Positions 25,993 to 34,855 of a DNA stretch of 64,000 bases are shown here, piece by piece (positions within the stretch are counted from its first letter, which is position 1; the number at the start of each line of letters is the position of its first letter). The notes beneath the pieces are model-generated. The model saw only the letters and a list, made by a program, of their open reading frames with translations. It was not told the origin of the DNA and ran no database searches. Position numbers and translations under genes: made by a program. The DNA comes from UKL13-2 sp964417885 (GTDB lineage: Bacteria; Pseudomonadota; Gammaproteobacteria; Burkholderiales; Usitatibacteraceae): NCBI GenBank assembly GCA_964417885.1, contig CAYQKN010000001.1, positions 1 to 64,000 of the forward strand, given 5' to 3'.

Positions 25993-26837
25993 CGCTTGCG
26001 GTCGAGGCGCCCGCCAAACTGAACCTGTTCCTGCATGTGCTGGGGCGGCGCGACGACGGCTACCATTTGCTGCAGAGCGCGTTTGTCCTGCTCGATTTCT
26101 GCGATTCTTTGGGCTTTACGCTGCGCACCGATGGCAAGATTAGGCGGGTCACTGACCTGGCCGGCGTCGATGAACAGGATGACCTGGTGGTGCGCGCCGC
26201 GCGCCGGCTGCAATCGGCGGGCGGAACGACGCTGGGAGCGGACATTTCGCTGCACAAGCGGATCCCCATGGGCGGCGGGCTTGGTGGCGGCAGTTCAGAC
26301 GCCGCCTCGACGCTGTTGGCACTGAATCGGCTGTGGGGCCTGAACCTTCCGCGGGCAGAACTGCAGAAGATCGGCATGGCGCTGGGGGCGGACGTGCCGT
26401 TTTTCATTTTTGGCCGCAGCGCCTGGGCGGAGGGTATCGGTGAACGACTGGCCGCGATCGATGTGCCGGCGTGGTGGTACACGGTAATTTGTCCCCCGGT
26501 GGCGGTGCCGACTCCGCTGGTATTCCAGCATCCGGCATTGACAAGAAACACGATTCCTCGCAAAATAGCGGACTTTTCGGCGACTAGTTTGGTGGAATTG
26601 CGTAATGACCTCCAAACAGTTGTTTTGAAACAATTTCCGGTGGTTGCAGCGAGTTTCTCCGCGTTGCAGGCGGCGAGCCAAAAGTCCGTTTTTGGCGCCC
26701 GCATGACCGGGTCCGGGGCGTGTGTGTTTGCCGCTTTCGAATCCGAGCAGGATGCCAGGGATGCGTTCAAGCAGCTTCAGCCGGAATACCCGGGATTTGT
26801 TGCACAGGGACTATTGAAGCATCCCCTCTGCGACTGA
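25977..26837 (+). CDS. ispE: 4-diphosphocytidyl-2-C-methyl-D-erythritol kinase
   Basis: IspE phosphorylates CDP-methylerythritol in the MEP isoprenoid pathway. The 286-residue GHMP kinase has the substrate motif PAKLNLFLHVLGRRDDGYH and the ATP-binding glycine loop PMGGGLGGGSSDAAS. The C-terminal GARMTGSGACVFAAF motif is also present. The ATG at 25977 is fixed by the conserved N-terminus. A tRNA-Gln gene starts 6 bp after the stop, so the tRNA may be processed from a common transcript. Confidence 0.97.
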   Translation: MAGALTLAVEAPAKLNLFLHVLGRRDDGYHLLQSAFVLLDFCDSLGFTLRTDGKIRRVTDLAGVDEQDDLVVRAARRLQSAGGTTLGADISLHKRIPMGGGLGGGSSDAASTLLALNRLWGLNLPRAELQKIGMALGADVPFFIFGRSAWAEGIGERLAAIDVPAWWYTVICPPVAVPTPLVFQHPALTRNTIPRKIADFSATSLVELRNDLQTVVLKQFPVVAASFSALQAASQKSVFGARMTGSGACVFAAFESEQDARDAFKQLQPEYPGFVAQGLLKHPLCD

Positions 26838-26843
26838 CGATTT

Positions 26844-26918
26844 TGGGGAGTCGCCAAGTGGTAAGGCACCGGATTTTGATTCCGGCATTCGTAGGTTCGA
26901 TCCCTACCTCCCCAGCCA
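26844..26918 (+). tRNA. tRNA-Gln (anticodon TTG)
   Basis: The 75-base sequence folds as a cloverleaf: acceptor TGGGGAG/CTCCCCA, anticodon stem CCGGA/TCCGG with loop TTTTGAT giving anticodon TTG, and T-arm GTAGG/CCTAC around TTCGATC. The CCA end is encoded. The first base pair is U-A, a known feature of glutamine tRNAs. It lies between ispE and prs, the conserved location in many beta- and gammaproteobacteria. Confidence 0.97.
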
Positions 26919-27010
26919 GAACACGTGGCGCTGCCGTGGCCGGCAACATGGTCCGGTCGTGGTGGCCCGCGTAGTGACCTTTGTTCCAACCGTGAGGATG
27001 AGGCACTAGC

Positions 27011-27961
27011 ATGGCATTTGATAATTTGAGCATTTTCACCGGCAGTGCCAGCCCGAAGCTTGCCAAGGAAGTCGCGCGGCAGATGGGTACGCAACTGGGC
27101 CGTGCCAAGGTTGGCAAGTTCAGCGACGGCGAAGTCATGGTCGAGATCATGGAAAACGTCCGCGGCAAGGACGTTTTCATCCTGCAATCGACCTGCGCGC
27201 CGACCAATGATCACCTGATGGAGATCATGGTGATGGCGGATGCGCTGAAACGCTCGTCGGCTGCACGGATTACCGCCGCGATGCCGTATTTCGGCTATGC
27301 GCGGCAGGACCGCCGGCCGCGCTCGGCGCGGGTGGCGATTACCGCCAAGGTGGTGGCCAACATGCTGGTTGGCGTAGGTGTGGATCGGGTGCTGACGATG
27401 GACTTGCACGCCGACCAGATCCAGGGGTTTTTTGACATCCCGGTCGACAACATCTATGCCACGCCGATTTTGCTGGGTGACGTGTGGAAGCACGATTACC
27501 CGGAGTTGATTGTGGTCTCGCCGGACGTCGGCGGGGTGGTACGGGCGAGGGCGATCGCCAAGCAGCTGGATGCGGAGCTGGCGATTATCGACAAACGCCG
27601 GCCGCGCGCCAATGTGTCCCAGGTGATGAATATCATCGGTGACGTGGAGGGTCGCTCCTGCGTGATCATGGACGACATCGTCGACACCGCGGGCACGCTG
27701 ACCGAGGCCGCGAAAGCGCTGAAAGGCCACGGGGCCGCCAGGGTGATCGCGTACTGTACCCACCCGGTGCTGTCGGGCCCGGCCATCGAACGCATCGAGA
27801 ATTCGGTGATCGACGAACTGGTGGTGACCGATACCATCCCGTTGAAGCCGGAAGCGCAGGCATGCAGGAAAATCCGCCAGATCGGCACGGCGGAGCTGAT
27901 CGCCGAAACCATCCGGCGGATCGCGGAGGGCAGCTCGGTAAGCTCGCTGTTCACGGAATAG
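27011..27961 (+). CDS. prs: Ribose-phosphate pyrophosphokinase
   Basis: Prs makes 5-phosphoribosyl-1-pyrophosphate for nucleotide, histidine and tryptophan synthesis. The 316-residue protein has the ATP-site segment PYFGYARQDRR, the divalent-metal and ribose signature DLHADQIQGFFDIPVDN, and the PRPP-binding loop MDDIVDTAGT. Length and N-terminus (LSIFTGSASPKLAKEVA) are standard. It stands between tRNA-Gln and rplY. Confidence 0.98.
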   Translation: MAFDNLSIFTGSASPKLAKEVARQMGTQLGRAKVGKFSDGEVMVEIMENVRGKDVFILQSTCAPTNDHLMEIMVMADALKRSSAARITAAMPYFGYARQDRRPRSARVAITAKVVANMLVGVGVDRVLTMDLHADQIQGFFDIPVDNIYATPILLGDVWKHDYPELIVVSPDVGGVVRARAIAKQLDAELAIIDKRRPRANVSQVMNIIGDVEGRSCVIMDDIVDTAGTLTEAAKALKGHGAARVIAYCTHPVLSGPAIERIENSVIDELVVTDTIPLKPEAQACRKIRQIGTAELIAETIRRIAEGSSVSSLFTE

Positions 27962-28073
27962 TTTTTTTGCGGGTCGGCAGTTCGATCCGCATTTTGAGGA
28001 ATCATCTGGTCGCGGATGGTTCATAACCGCAGCGTCCCGGCCTGGCCAGGGCGCCGCACATTTGGAGCAGATC

Positions 28074-28763
28074 ATGAAAATCACAATCAAAGCAGAAGTG
28101 CGCAAAGGACAGGGTACGGGTGCGAGCCGCCGCCTGCGTCGCGCAGACAAGGTGCCGGGCATCGTTTACGGTGGCGGCAAGGATGCCACCGTGATCGAAC
28201 TCGATCACAATGACATCTACCACAAGCTGAAACTGGAAGCGTTTCACGCCTCGATTCTCGACATGAGCCTCGATGGCAAGAGCGAGCAGGTGTTGCTGCG
28301 CGACGTGCAGATGCACGCGTGGAAGCAGAACGTCCTGCATGTCGACTTCCAGCGCATCGCGGCGGACAAGAAGATCCACATGAAAGTGCCGTTGCACTTC
28401 GTCAATGCCGATATCGCCCCGGGCGTGAAAGTTTCCGGCGGCATGGTATCGCACATCATCAACGAACTCGATGTTGCCTGCCTGCCGAAAGACTTGCCGG
28501 AATTCGTCGAAGTCGACCTGAAGGATCTTGCCGCGGGGCACTCGATCCACATTTCGAACCTGAAAATGCCGGCCGGTGTGGAATCGGTTGCGCTGAACAA
28601 GGGTGACGACCGTTCAGTCGCCACCATCATCATCCCGCGTGCGGTAGCGGCGGAAGAGGAAGCGGTGGCAGCGGTGTCGGCCGCCGATGTTCCGGCAGCA
28701 AACCAGAAGGCGAAGGACGAGGAGAAGAAAGACGACAAGGCTGCGGGCAAGGACAAAAAATAA
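28074..28763 (+). CDS. rplY: 50S ribosomal protein L25 (CTC form)
   Basis: L25 binds 5S rRNA. The 229-residue protein is the long CTC form: an N-terminal 5S-binding domain (MKITIKAEVRKGQGTGASRR, with PGIVYGG) and a C-terminal beta domain (residues ~95-190). A Lys/Glu-rich tail follows (EEKKDDKAAGKDKK). The ATG at 28074 follows TTTGGAG and fits the family start; the in-frame TTG four codons earlier is rejected. A clear terminator at 28791 follows. Confidence 0.96.
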   Translation: MKITIKAEVRKGQGTGASRRLRRADKVPGIVYGGGKDATVIELDHNDIYHKLKLEAFHASILDMSLDGKSEQVLLRDVQMHAWKQNVLHVDFQRIAADKKIHMKVPLHFVNADIAPGVKVSGGMVSHIINELDVACLPKDLPEFVEVDLKDLAAGHSIHISNLKMPAGVESVALNKGDDRSVATIIIPRAVAAEEEAVAAVSAADVPAANQKAKDEEKKDDKAAGKDKK

Positions 28764-28790
28764 TCCGTGCCGTTGTTGCGTAGCACACTC

Positions 28791-28824
28791 AAATGCCTGC
28801 TCGAATTCCGGGCAGGCATTTTTC
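28791..28824 (+). terminator. Rho-independent terminator after rplY
   Basis: AATGCCTGC and GCAGGCATT form a 9-bp stem around an 11-base loop and are followed by TTTTCATT. It is located 28 bp after the rplY stop codon. It separates the prs-rplY unit from pth. Confidence 0.9.
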
Positions 28825-28929
28825 ATTCAGTGAGGCGACAAAAGTGAAATTGCGCTCCCTGTCGAATCTTGTAGCGGGTGCATCGGCGGCATAGCCGCGC
28901 GATTTGCCGAAAGTGCAGAACCGAAAATC

Positions 28930-29559
28930 GTGTCGTCGCCAATCAAACTTGTTGTCGGCCTTGGCAATCCTGGCCGCGAATATGAAAGAACGCGTCACAA
29001 CGCCGGTTTCTGGTGGCTGGACGACCTGGCGCGCGACCTTGGCGCGTCGTTCGGCAAGGAGTCGAAGTTTCACGGCGAGGTCGCGAGGGCTGGCAACGTC
29101 TGGCTGTTGAAGCCGCTCACGTTCATGAACCGCTCGGGACAGTCGGTTGGTGCCCTGGCCAAGTTCTACCAGATCGCGCCGGAAGAAATCCTGGTCGCGC
29201 ACGACGAAATGGACCTGCCGCCGGGCGGGCTGAAAATGAAGACTGGCGGCGCCGCCGGCAGCAACGGCGTCAAGGATATCGTGTCGCATCTCGGCACCCG
29301 CGACTTCTGGCGCATGCGCATCGGCATCGGTCACCCGCGCGAAATGGCCGCCAGGCTGGGCGGCGACATGTCGCGCGATGAAGTGGTCGACTATGTGCTG
29401 CACCGGCCGGACAAGGGCGACGAACGGGCGATCGAAGATGCGTTGCGCCGGGCGACCGAGTTGTGGCCGCTGATTGCCAAGGGCGACATGGAAACCGCCA
29501 TGCTCAGATTGCATACCAAACCCGCCAAGGCGGAACCAGACAGGAAAGAACCGAAATGA
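28930..29559 (+). CDS. pth: Peptidyl-tRNA hydrolase
   Basis: Pth frees tRNAs from prematurely released peptidyl-tRNA. The 209-residue protein shows the catalytic His in RTRHNAGFW, the substrate Asn in FMNRSGQSV, and the conserved AHDEMDLPPG and KTGGAAGSNGVKDI motifs. The start is GTG at 28930, since the family N-terminus IKLVVGLGNPG begins five codons later. The stop overlaps the ychF start (ATGA). Confidence 0.97.
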   Translation: MSSPIKLVVGLGNPGREYERTRHNAGFWWLDDLARDLGASFGKESKFHGEVARAGNVWLLKPLTFMNRSGQSVGALAKFYQIAPEEILVAHDEMDLPPGGLKMKTGGAAGSNGVKDIVSHLGTRDFWRMRIGIGHPREMAARLGGDMSRDEVVDYVLHRPDKGDERAIEDALRRATELWPLIAKGDMETAMLRLHTKPAKAEPDRKEPK

Positions 29560-30641
29560 AGTGTGGAATCGTAGGGCTGCCAAACGTCGGAAAATCGACA
29601 ACTTTCAACGCCCTGACCAAGGCAGGCATCGCGGCGGAGAATTACCCGTTCTGCACCATCGAGCCGAATATCGGCGTTGTCGAGGTGCCGGATCCGCGCC
29701 TGAAGCAGCTGTCGGGGCTGGTCAAGCCATTGAAGGAAATACCGGCGATCGTCGAATTCGTCGACATTGCCGGGCTGGTTGCCGGCGCGTCGAAGGGCGA
29801 GGGACTAGGCAACCAGTTTCTGGCGACCATTCGCGAAACCGATGCAATTGCCCATGTCGTTCGCTGCTTTGACGATCCGAACGTCATCCACGTTGCCGGC
29901 AAGGTCGACCCGCTGTCCGATATCGGCGTGATCGATACCGAACTGGCGCTGGCCGACATGGCCTCGGTGGAGAAGGCGCTGCACAAAGCGCAGAAGAATT
30001 CGCGTGCCGGCGACAAGGATGCGATCAAGTTGGCCGCCCTGCTCGAGCCGATGATGAAACACCTGAACAATGGCGAACCGGTGCGCAGCATGGGCTTCGA
30101 TGCCGACCAGATGGCGCTGATCAAGCCGCTGTCGCTGATCACCGCCAAGCCGGTACTGTATGTGGCCAACGTGGTTGAGGGCGGCTTCGAAAACAATCCC
30201 CTGCTCGACGCGGTGAAAGCGCACGCAGCCAAGGAGGGCGCGCCGGTGGTGGCAATTTGCGCCAAGATCGAAGCGGAAATTGCCGACCTGTCGGATGAAG
30301 ACAAAAAGGTGTTTCTCGACGACATCGGCATGACCGAACCGGGCCTCGACCGCCTGATTCGCGCCGCCTACACCCTGCTGGGCCTGGAGACCTACTTCAC
30401 CGCCGGCGAAAAGGAAGTCCGCGCCTGGACCATTCACAAGGGCTCCACCGCGCCCCAGGCCGCCGGTGTCATCCATACCGACTTCGAAAAAGGCTTCATC
30501 CGCGCCGAGGTGATCGGGTTCAACGACTACGTCAAACTGGGCGGCGAAGCGAAATCAAAAGAAGCCGGCAAGATGCGTCTGGAAGGCAAGGAGTACATCG
30601 TCAAGGACGGCGACGTGATGCACTTCCGCTTCAACGTCTAG
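29556..30641 (+). CDS. ychF: Redox-regulated ATPase YchF (Obg-related)
   Basis: YchF is a universally conserved Obg-family P-loop protein that prefers ATP and associates with ribosomes. The 361-residue protein has G1 GLPNVGKST, G3 DIAGLVAGASKGEGLGN, and a C-terminal TGS domain (about residues 278-360, with RAWTIHKGSTAPQAAGVIH). ATG 29556 overlaps the pth stop, a normal pth-ychF pairing. A 66-bp palindromic repeat begins 14 bp after its stop, between it and the convergent kup gene. Confidence 0.97.
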   Translation: MKCGIVGLPNVGKSTTFNALTKAGIAAENYPFCTIEPNIGVVEVPDPRLKQLSGLVKPLKEIPAIVEFVDIAGLVAGASKGEGLGNQFLATIRETDAIAHVVRCFDDPNVIHVAGKVDPLSDIGVIDTELALADMASVEKALHKAQKNSRAGDKDAIKLAALLEPMMKHLNNGEPVRSMGFDADQMALIKPLSLITAKPVLYVANVVEGGFENNPLLDAVKAHAAKEGAPVVAICAKIEAEIADLSDEDKKVFLDDIGMTEPGLDRLIRAAYTLLGLETYFTAGEKEVRAWTIHKGSTAPQAAGVIHTDFEKGFIRAEVIGFNDYVKLGGEAKSKEAGKMRLEGKEYIVKDGDVMHFRFNV

Positions 30642-30655
30642 GCAATTCCGAAATG

Positions 30656-30721
30656 AAGATCGCCATTTGGTGCCGGTTTCCAGCCATTTTCAGGCTGGAA
30701 GCGGCGCCAGTGCTGGAGTTT
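30656..30721 (-). repeat. 66-bp stop-associated palindromic repeat, copy 2
   Basis: This copy lies between the convergent genes ychF and kup. Read on the minus strand it begins AAACTCCAGCACTGGCGCCG, has the core GAAAATGGCTGG at positions 31-42, and its far arm is the most degraded of the five. Its core orientation matches kup, and it begins 5 bp after the kup stop codon. The ychF stop is 14 bp away on the other side, so it may serve both transcripts. Confidence 0.85.
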
Positions 30722-30726
30722 GCTCG

Positions 30727-32598
30727 CTAGATCTCGACTTGGGTGCCCAGTTCGACCACGCGATTGCTGGGAATGCGGAAGTAGTCGGATGCCTTTGCCG
30801 CCAGGTGCGACATCCAGACGAACAGGTGTTCGCGCCACAGCGCCATGCCGCCGCCGGGGGTTGCGATCAGCGATTCGCGGTTGACGAAGAAGCTGGTCTC
30901 CATCATGTCGAACTCCATGTGCTGCAGCCTGCAGTCGGCCAGCATGGCCGGGATGTTCGGCGTTTCCTTGAATCCGTAATGGGCGATGATGCGGTAGAAA
31001 CCGTGGCCCATGTTTTCGATCCAGATGTAGTCTTCCTTCGGCACCCGCGGGATGTCCTCGATCGTGATCGACAGTACCACCACCCTGCCGTGCAGCACCT
31101 TGTTGTGCTTCAGGTTGTGCAGCAGGGCGTTGGGCACGCCCTCGCGGCTGGTGGTCATGAAGATCCCGGTGCCGGGCACCTTGGGGGTGTCGGACAGCGC
31201 CATCGAGTCGACGAACATCTTCAGCGGCAGCGCATCCTCGTTCATCCGCCGGCGAACAATTTCGCGGCCGGTGCGCCAGGTGCTCATTACTGTGTACATC
31301 GCCGCGCCGATCACCAGCGGGAACCAGCCGCCGTCGGCGATCTTGGTGAGGCAGGCCGACAGGAACATCACGTCGTTGCCGATGATGATCAGGGTCAGCG
31401 CGGCCGACAGGGTCACGTTCCAGCGCCAGATTCGTGTCATCACCACGAACAGCAAAAGCGTGTCGATCAGCATTGTGATGGTGACCGCAATACCGTAGGC
31501 GCTGGCCAGATTGCTCGAGTTCTTGAAGCCGAGCACCAGCAGCACGATCGAGATCAGCATGAACCAGTTGACGAAAGGCACATAGATCTGGCCCATCTCC
31601 TTTTCGCTGGTGTGGCTGATGGCGAAGCGTGGCAGGTAACCGAGCTGTATCGCCTGCTTGGTCAAACTGAAAGCCCCCGATATCACGGCCTGTGACGCGA
31701 TGACCGTCGCGGCGGATGCCAGGATGATCAGCGGCAGCAGCGCCCAGCCGGGTGCCATCAGGTAGAACGGATTCTTGATCGCAGCGGGGTTCGCCAGCAG
31801 CAATGCGCCCTGGCCGAAGTAATTGATCAGCAGGGCCGGCCAGACCAGGCTGAACCACGCGAACCGGATCGGTCGCTTGCCGAAATGGCCCATGTCCGCG
31901 TAGAGCGCTTCGCCACCGGTAACGCACAACACCACCGCCCCAAGCGTAATGAACGCGGCAAACCGGTGTTCAAGCAGAAAATAGAAGCTGTGGTACGGGT
32001 TGATGGCCGCCAGGACCGCCGGATTCTGTACCACCTGCACCACGCCGAGCAACGCCAGCACCGAAAACCACAGCACCATGGTCGGGCCAAAGAAACGGCC
32101 GATGGCCGCGGTGCCGTGTTTCTGGATGGCGAACAACCCGACCAGGATGCCGATGACAATCGGCAGCACGAATTTTTCCAGCATCGGCGCATACAGGGTC
32201 AGGCCTTCCACCGCCGACATGACCGACATCGCCGGGGTAATGATGGCGTCACCATAAAACATGGCTGCGCCGAACATGCCGAGGGAAGTGACGATCCAGC
32301 GGCCACGCGAGCGGTTGCGGAAACAGCGCTGCGCGAGTGCCGTCAGCGAAAGAATGCCCCCCTCGCCCCGGTTGTCTGCCCGCATCATGAACACGAGGTA
32401 CTTCACCGTCACCAGCGTGACCAGCGACCAGAACATCAGCGACAGGATGCCGAGAACGGTCGACTCGTTGAGCGGAATGCCGTGCGCCGGATTGAACGAC
32501 TCCTTGATCGCATACAGCGGACTGGTGCCGATGTCGCCAAACACCACGCCAATAGCGGCGATGGTCAGGGCACCAATTTTCTTGTTCGGGGTTTCCAT
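30727..32598 (-). CDS. kup: Low-affinity potassium transporter Kup
   Basis: Kup is a proton-coupled potassium importer of the KUP/HAK/KT family. The 623-residue protein has about 12 membrane helices and a ~170-residue cytoplasmic C-terminal domain. Conserved motifs include GVVFGDIGTSPLYAI near the start, GDAIITPAMSVMSAVEGL, and GGEALYADMGHFG. The 223-bp gap upstream (32599-32821) contains no gene or site that I can support. Confidence 0.97.
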   Translation of the reverse strand: METPNKKIGALTIAAIGVVFGDIGTSPLYAIKESFNPAHGIPLNESTVLGILSLMFWSLVTLVTVKYLVFMMRADNRGEGGILSLTALAQRCFRNRSRGRWIVTSLGMFGAAMFYGDAIITPAMSVMSAVEGLTLYAPMLEKFVLPIVIGILVGLFAIQKHGTAAIGRFFGPTMVLWFSVLALLGVVQVVQNPAVLAAINPYHSFYFLLEHRFAAFITLGAVVLCVTGGEALYADMGHFGKRPIRFAWFSLVWPALLINYFGQGALLLANPAAIKNPFYLMAPGWALLPLIILASAATVIASQAVISGAFSLTKQAIQLGYLPRFAISHTSEKEMGQIYVPFVNWFMLISIVLLVLGFKNSSNLASAYGIAVTITMLIDTLLLFVVMTRIWRWNVTLSAALTLIIIGNDVMFLSACLTKIADGGWFPLVIGAAMYTVMSTWRTGREIVRRRMNEDALPLKMFVDSMALSDTPKVPGTGIFMTTSREGVPNALLHNLKHNKVLHGRVVVLSITIEDIPRVPKEDYIWIENMGHGFYRIIAHYGFKETPNIPAMLADCRLQHMEFDMMETSFFVNRESLIATPGGGMALWREHLFVWMSHLAAKASDYFRIPSNRVVELGTQVEI

Positions 32599-32821
32599 TT
32601 GGGGAGATTGCCGCTTTCAGTGCGCTAGATCAGGCGCAGCTTCAGTCGTCGCGGGGAGCGTAGTCGGCAGTAAGAAAGGTTCTGATTCGCGAATGGCGTG
32701 GCGGCAAAGATCACGGTTTTCGGCGGCTCGGAAACACCACCGGAATGAGTTGGCGCGAAGCATAAACCTATTTTTGTTGCGGTGCAATGTAGCGCCGGAA
32801 AGGTTGGCTATGCGATTGTTT

Positions 32822-33958
32822 TCATGTAATTTTTTCTGCCAGTCGACGGCCGTATGCGCGCAACGGCTGCTCCAGCAGCCGATGGCTGAGTTCGGCCAGC
32901 ATCACCAGCAAGGCCAAGCCTGCAAGGGCCTGCGCCGGCGCCCATGCCCAGCCGCTGGACGTTTCCTGGGCGCGTGCGAGGCGAAAGAAAATCTCGCTGC
33001 TCATCATGAACGCCGGCACGTGAATGACATAGATCGCATAGGAACGCGAGCCGATCCAGCTCAACACCGGCTGCAGCCGTTTGGCCGGCAGCACATAGCC
33101 TTGCTGCCAGGTCGCCAGCCACACCCAAGCCGCGCAGACGATTGCCAGCAGTGCGGTACCCGCTGCCTGCTTGAACAGGATTACCGGCATGAACAGGATC
33201 GCGGCAGCCAGCAGTGCATTCGCGCCCCACCTTGCCGGCAGCGCGCCAAGCCAGGTTGGTTGCCACCGCCCGTGCCACGGCGTTCTCACCAGCCACGCCA
33301 GCAAGACGCCCCAGGCCAGCGCATCAAACCGCAATCCCCACCAGGGCTCGACCCAGGGCGCCGGGCGCCAGAGCATGAACTGGCCGACGATGGCGATGGT
33401 CATCAGGATCAGCATGCCGCGCCGGCGAAACGCCAGCAGCAGCAATGGCAGCAGCAGGTAGAACTGCTCCTCCACGGCCAGACTCCAGTAGACGCCGAGC
33501 GGGGCAATATTGACGCCGGCGGCAAACAGCGGATAGGCAAGCCAGTTGTAGACATAGAGCACGATCCACATCGCCTGGTTCAGGTTTTCCCGGAAGCTGC
33601 CGAATACGCCGGAATCATTGAACGTGGCCGTCGCCAGCAGGACCGCGCCGACCCAAACCCAGGCAAGTGGCAACAGGCGGAACAGGCGACGCACCCAGAA
33701 CCGCTTGGCGTCGGCCCAGGAAATACCGGAGCCTTCACCCGCCTTGCCGTGCGCGTCGTTTAACAGCGAAGTGGTCACCACGAACCCGGATATGACGAAG
33801 AACAGGTCAACGCCGCCCCAGAACGCGGCATGGTCGTAGATGAATTTCATCCAGTCCGGCGGCGCGGGCCAGGGCAGCAGGATCGGCAGGTGCTGAAACA
33901 GCGTCAGCAGGATGGCCATCGCCCGAAGGGACTCGATCTCCTCATTGCGGGCGGTCAT
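32822..33958 (-). CDS. Acyltransferase 3 (OafA/YrhL type) membrane protein
   Basis: Members of this family O-acylate envelope polysaccharides or related substrates. The 378-residue protein has about ten membrane helices. The N-terminal signature includes EIESLRAMAILL, a His near residue 23 (LFQHLPILLP) and VDLFFVISGFV, and later RRLFRLLPLAWVW and YWSLAVEEQFYL. There is no C-terminal SGNH domain. The substrate cannot be predicted. It follows the 2-oxoglutarate oxygenase gene by 21 bp, so the two may form a unit. Confidence 0.9.
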   Translation of the reverse strand: MTARNEEIESLRAMAILLTLFQHLPILLPWPAPPDWMKFIYDHAAFWGGVDLFFVISGFVVTTSLLNDAHGKAGEGSGISWADAKRFWVRRLFRLLPLAWVWVGAVLLATATFNDSGVFGSFRENLNQAMWIVLYVYNWLAYPLFAAGVNIAPLGVYWSLAVEEQFYLLLPLLLLAFRRRGMLILMTIAIVGQFMLWRPAPWVEPWWGLRFDALAWGVLLAWLVRTPWHGRWQPTWLGALPARWGANALLAAAILFMPVILFKQAAGTALLAIVCAAWVWLATWQQGYVLPAKRLQPVLSWIGSRSYAIYVIHVPAFMMSSEIFFRLARAQETSSGWAWAPAQALAGLALLVMLAELSHRLLEQPLRAYGRRLAEKIT

Positions 33959-33979
33959 GGCGCTTTCGCAGGGCGCTGA

Positions 33980-34693
33980 TCACGGGTTGATGTGATAACC
34001 CTTGTACAGCGTGTTGTGCGGCTCGCGCAGTTCGTTATCGGGCCGCGAGGTGGTGTAGTAGTACATGGCAATCGACTGGCGGAATTCACCTTCCGGGCAT
34101 TGAAGCGGATGCGGATGGCCGTGGAAGGTGTCGGAGCGCGAACTGAATACCACCAGCCGGTTGAATGCCGGCGCGTATTCGCAGACCTTGTTCCGGCAAC
34201 TGCTGTCCCACAGCTCCAGGTTGCCGCCCCAGCCTTCCTGCCAGCGCGGATTCAGGTAGACGAACATGTTGACCCGGCGATGCGCCGCGATGTGCTCGGC
34301 CCAGTTGAAATCGGAGTGGATCTGCAACACCCCGCCACGCTTGACCAGGTGCACGCCGCCGCCGTGCAGGTGCGGATCCGGCAGCAGGTGGGGGATGCCG
34401 GTCAGCGCTTCGAGAAACCGTATGTACGGCCCGGAATTGAATTCGTGGACCAGGTGGCGGATCGGCGCGGGCAACGACAAGTCGTCCGATATGGCCCACT
34501 TTTCCTCATAGCCCTTGGCAAAGAAGAAATCCCATTTGCGATCGTTGCCGGGCGCCGGGATCGCAGCGGCGGCCTCGCGTGCCACATCGGCGGGCAGGAA
34601 ATCATCGACAAACGTGTGTGGGAACGGCGCGGCGAGGGCGTAGCCTTCACGGTGCTGGTGGGCAATTTCTAGCAGCTGGGGGTAGTTGAACAT
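33980..34693 (-). CDS. 2-oxoglutarate/Fe(II)-dependent oxygenase superfamily protein
   Basis: The 237-residue protein shows an iron facial triad: His and Asp in LQIHSDFNWAEH, and a distal His in DTFHGHPHPL. An Arg follows (FRQSIAMYYYT), placed to bind 2-oxoglutarate. This resembles prolyl-4-hydroxylase-like enzymes of the 2OG-FeII_Oxy class that often sit in polysaccharide or envelope loci. ATG 34693 (MFNYPQLLEIAHQH) is preferred; upstream GTG codons are possible. The substrate is unknown. It is divergent from the S9 peptidase and upstream of the acyltransferase. Confidence 0.83.
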   Translation of the reverse strand: MFNYPQLLEIAHQHREGYALAAPFPHTFVDDFLPADVAREAAAAIPAPGNDRKWDFFFAKGYEEKWAISDDLSLPAPIRHLVHEFNSGPYIRFLEALTGIPHLLPDPHLHGGGVHLVKRGGVLQIHSDFNWAEHIAAHRRVNMFVYLNPRWQEGWGGNLELWDSSCRNKVCEYAPAFNRLVVFSSRSDTFHGHPHPLQCPEGEFRQSIAMYYYTTSRPDNELREPHNTLYKGYHINP

Positions 34694-34855
34694 GGACGTC
34701 GTGATCACAATGACCACAATTGTTTTAGGGATTTTGTCCTGCCTATTCTACCGGCACCTGCAGCCCCACGGGTTTCGACGCAGGTGCCAAAACCGGTGGA
34801 TGATGCCGATGCCGACGGGTATCATTCGGGCCTGCTCCCGCCACTCTTACAGAAC

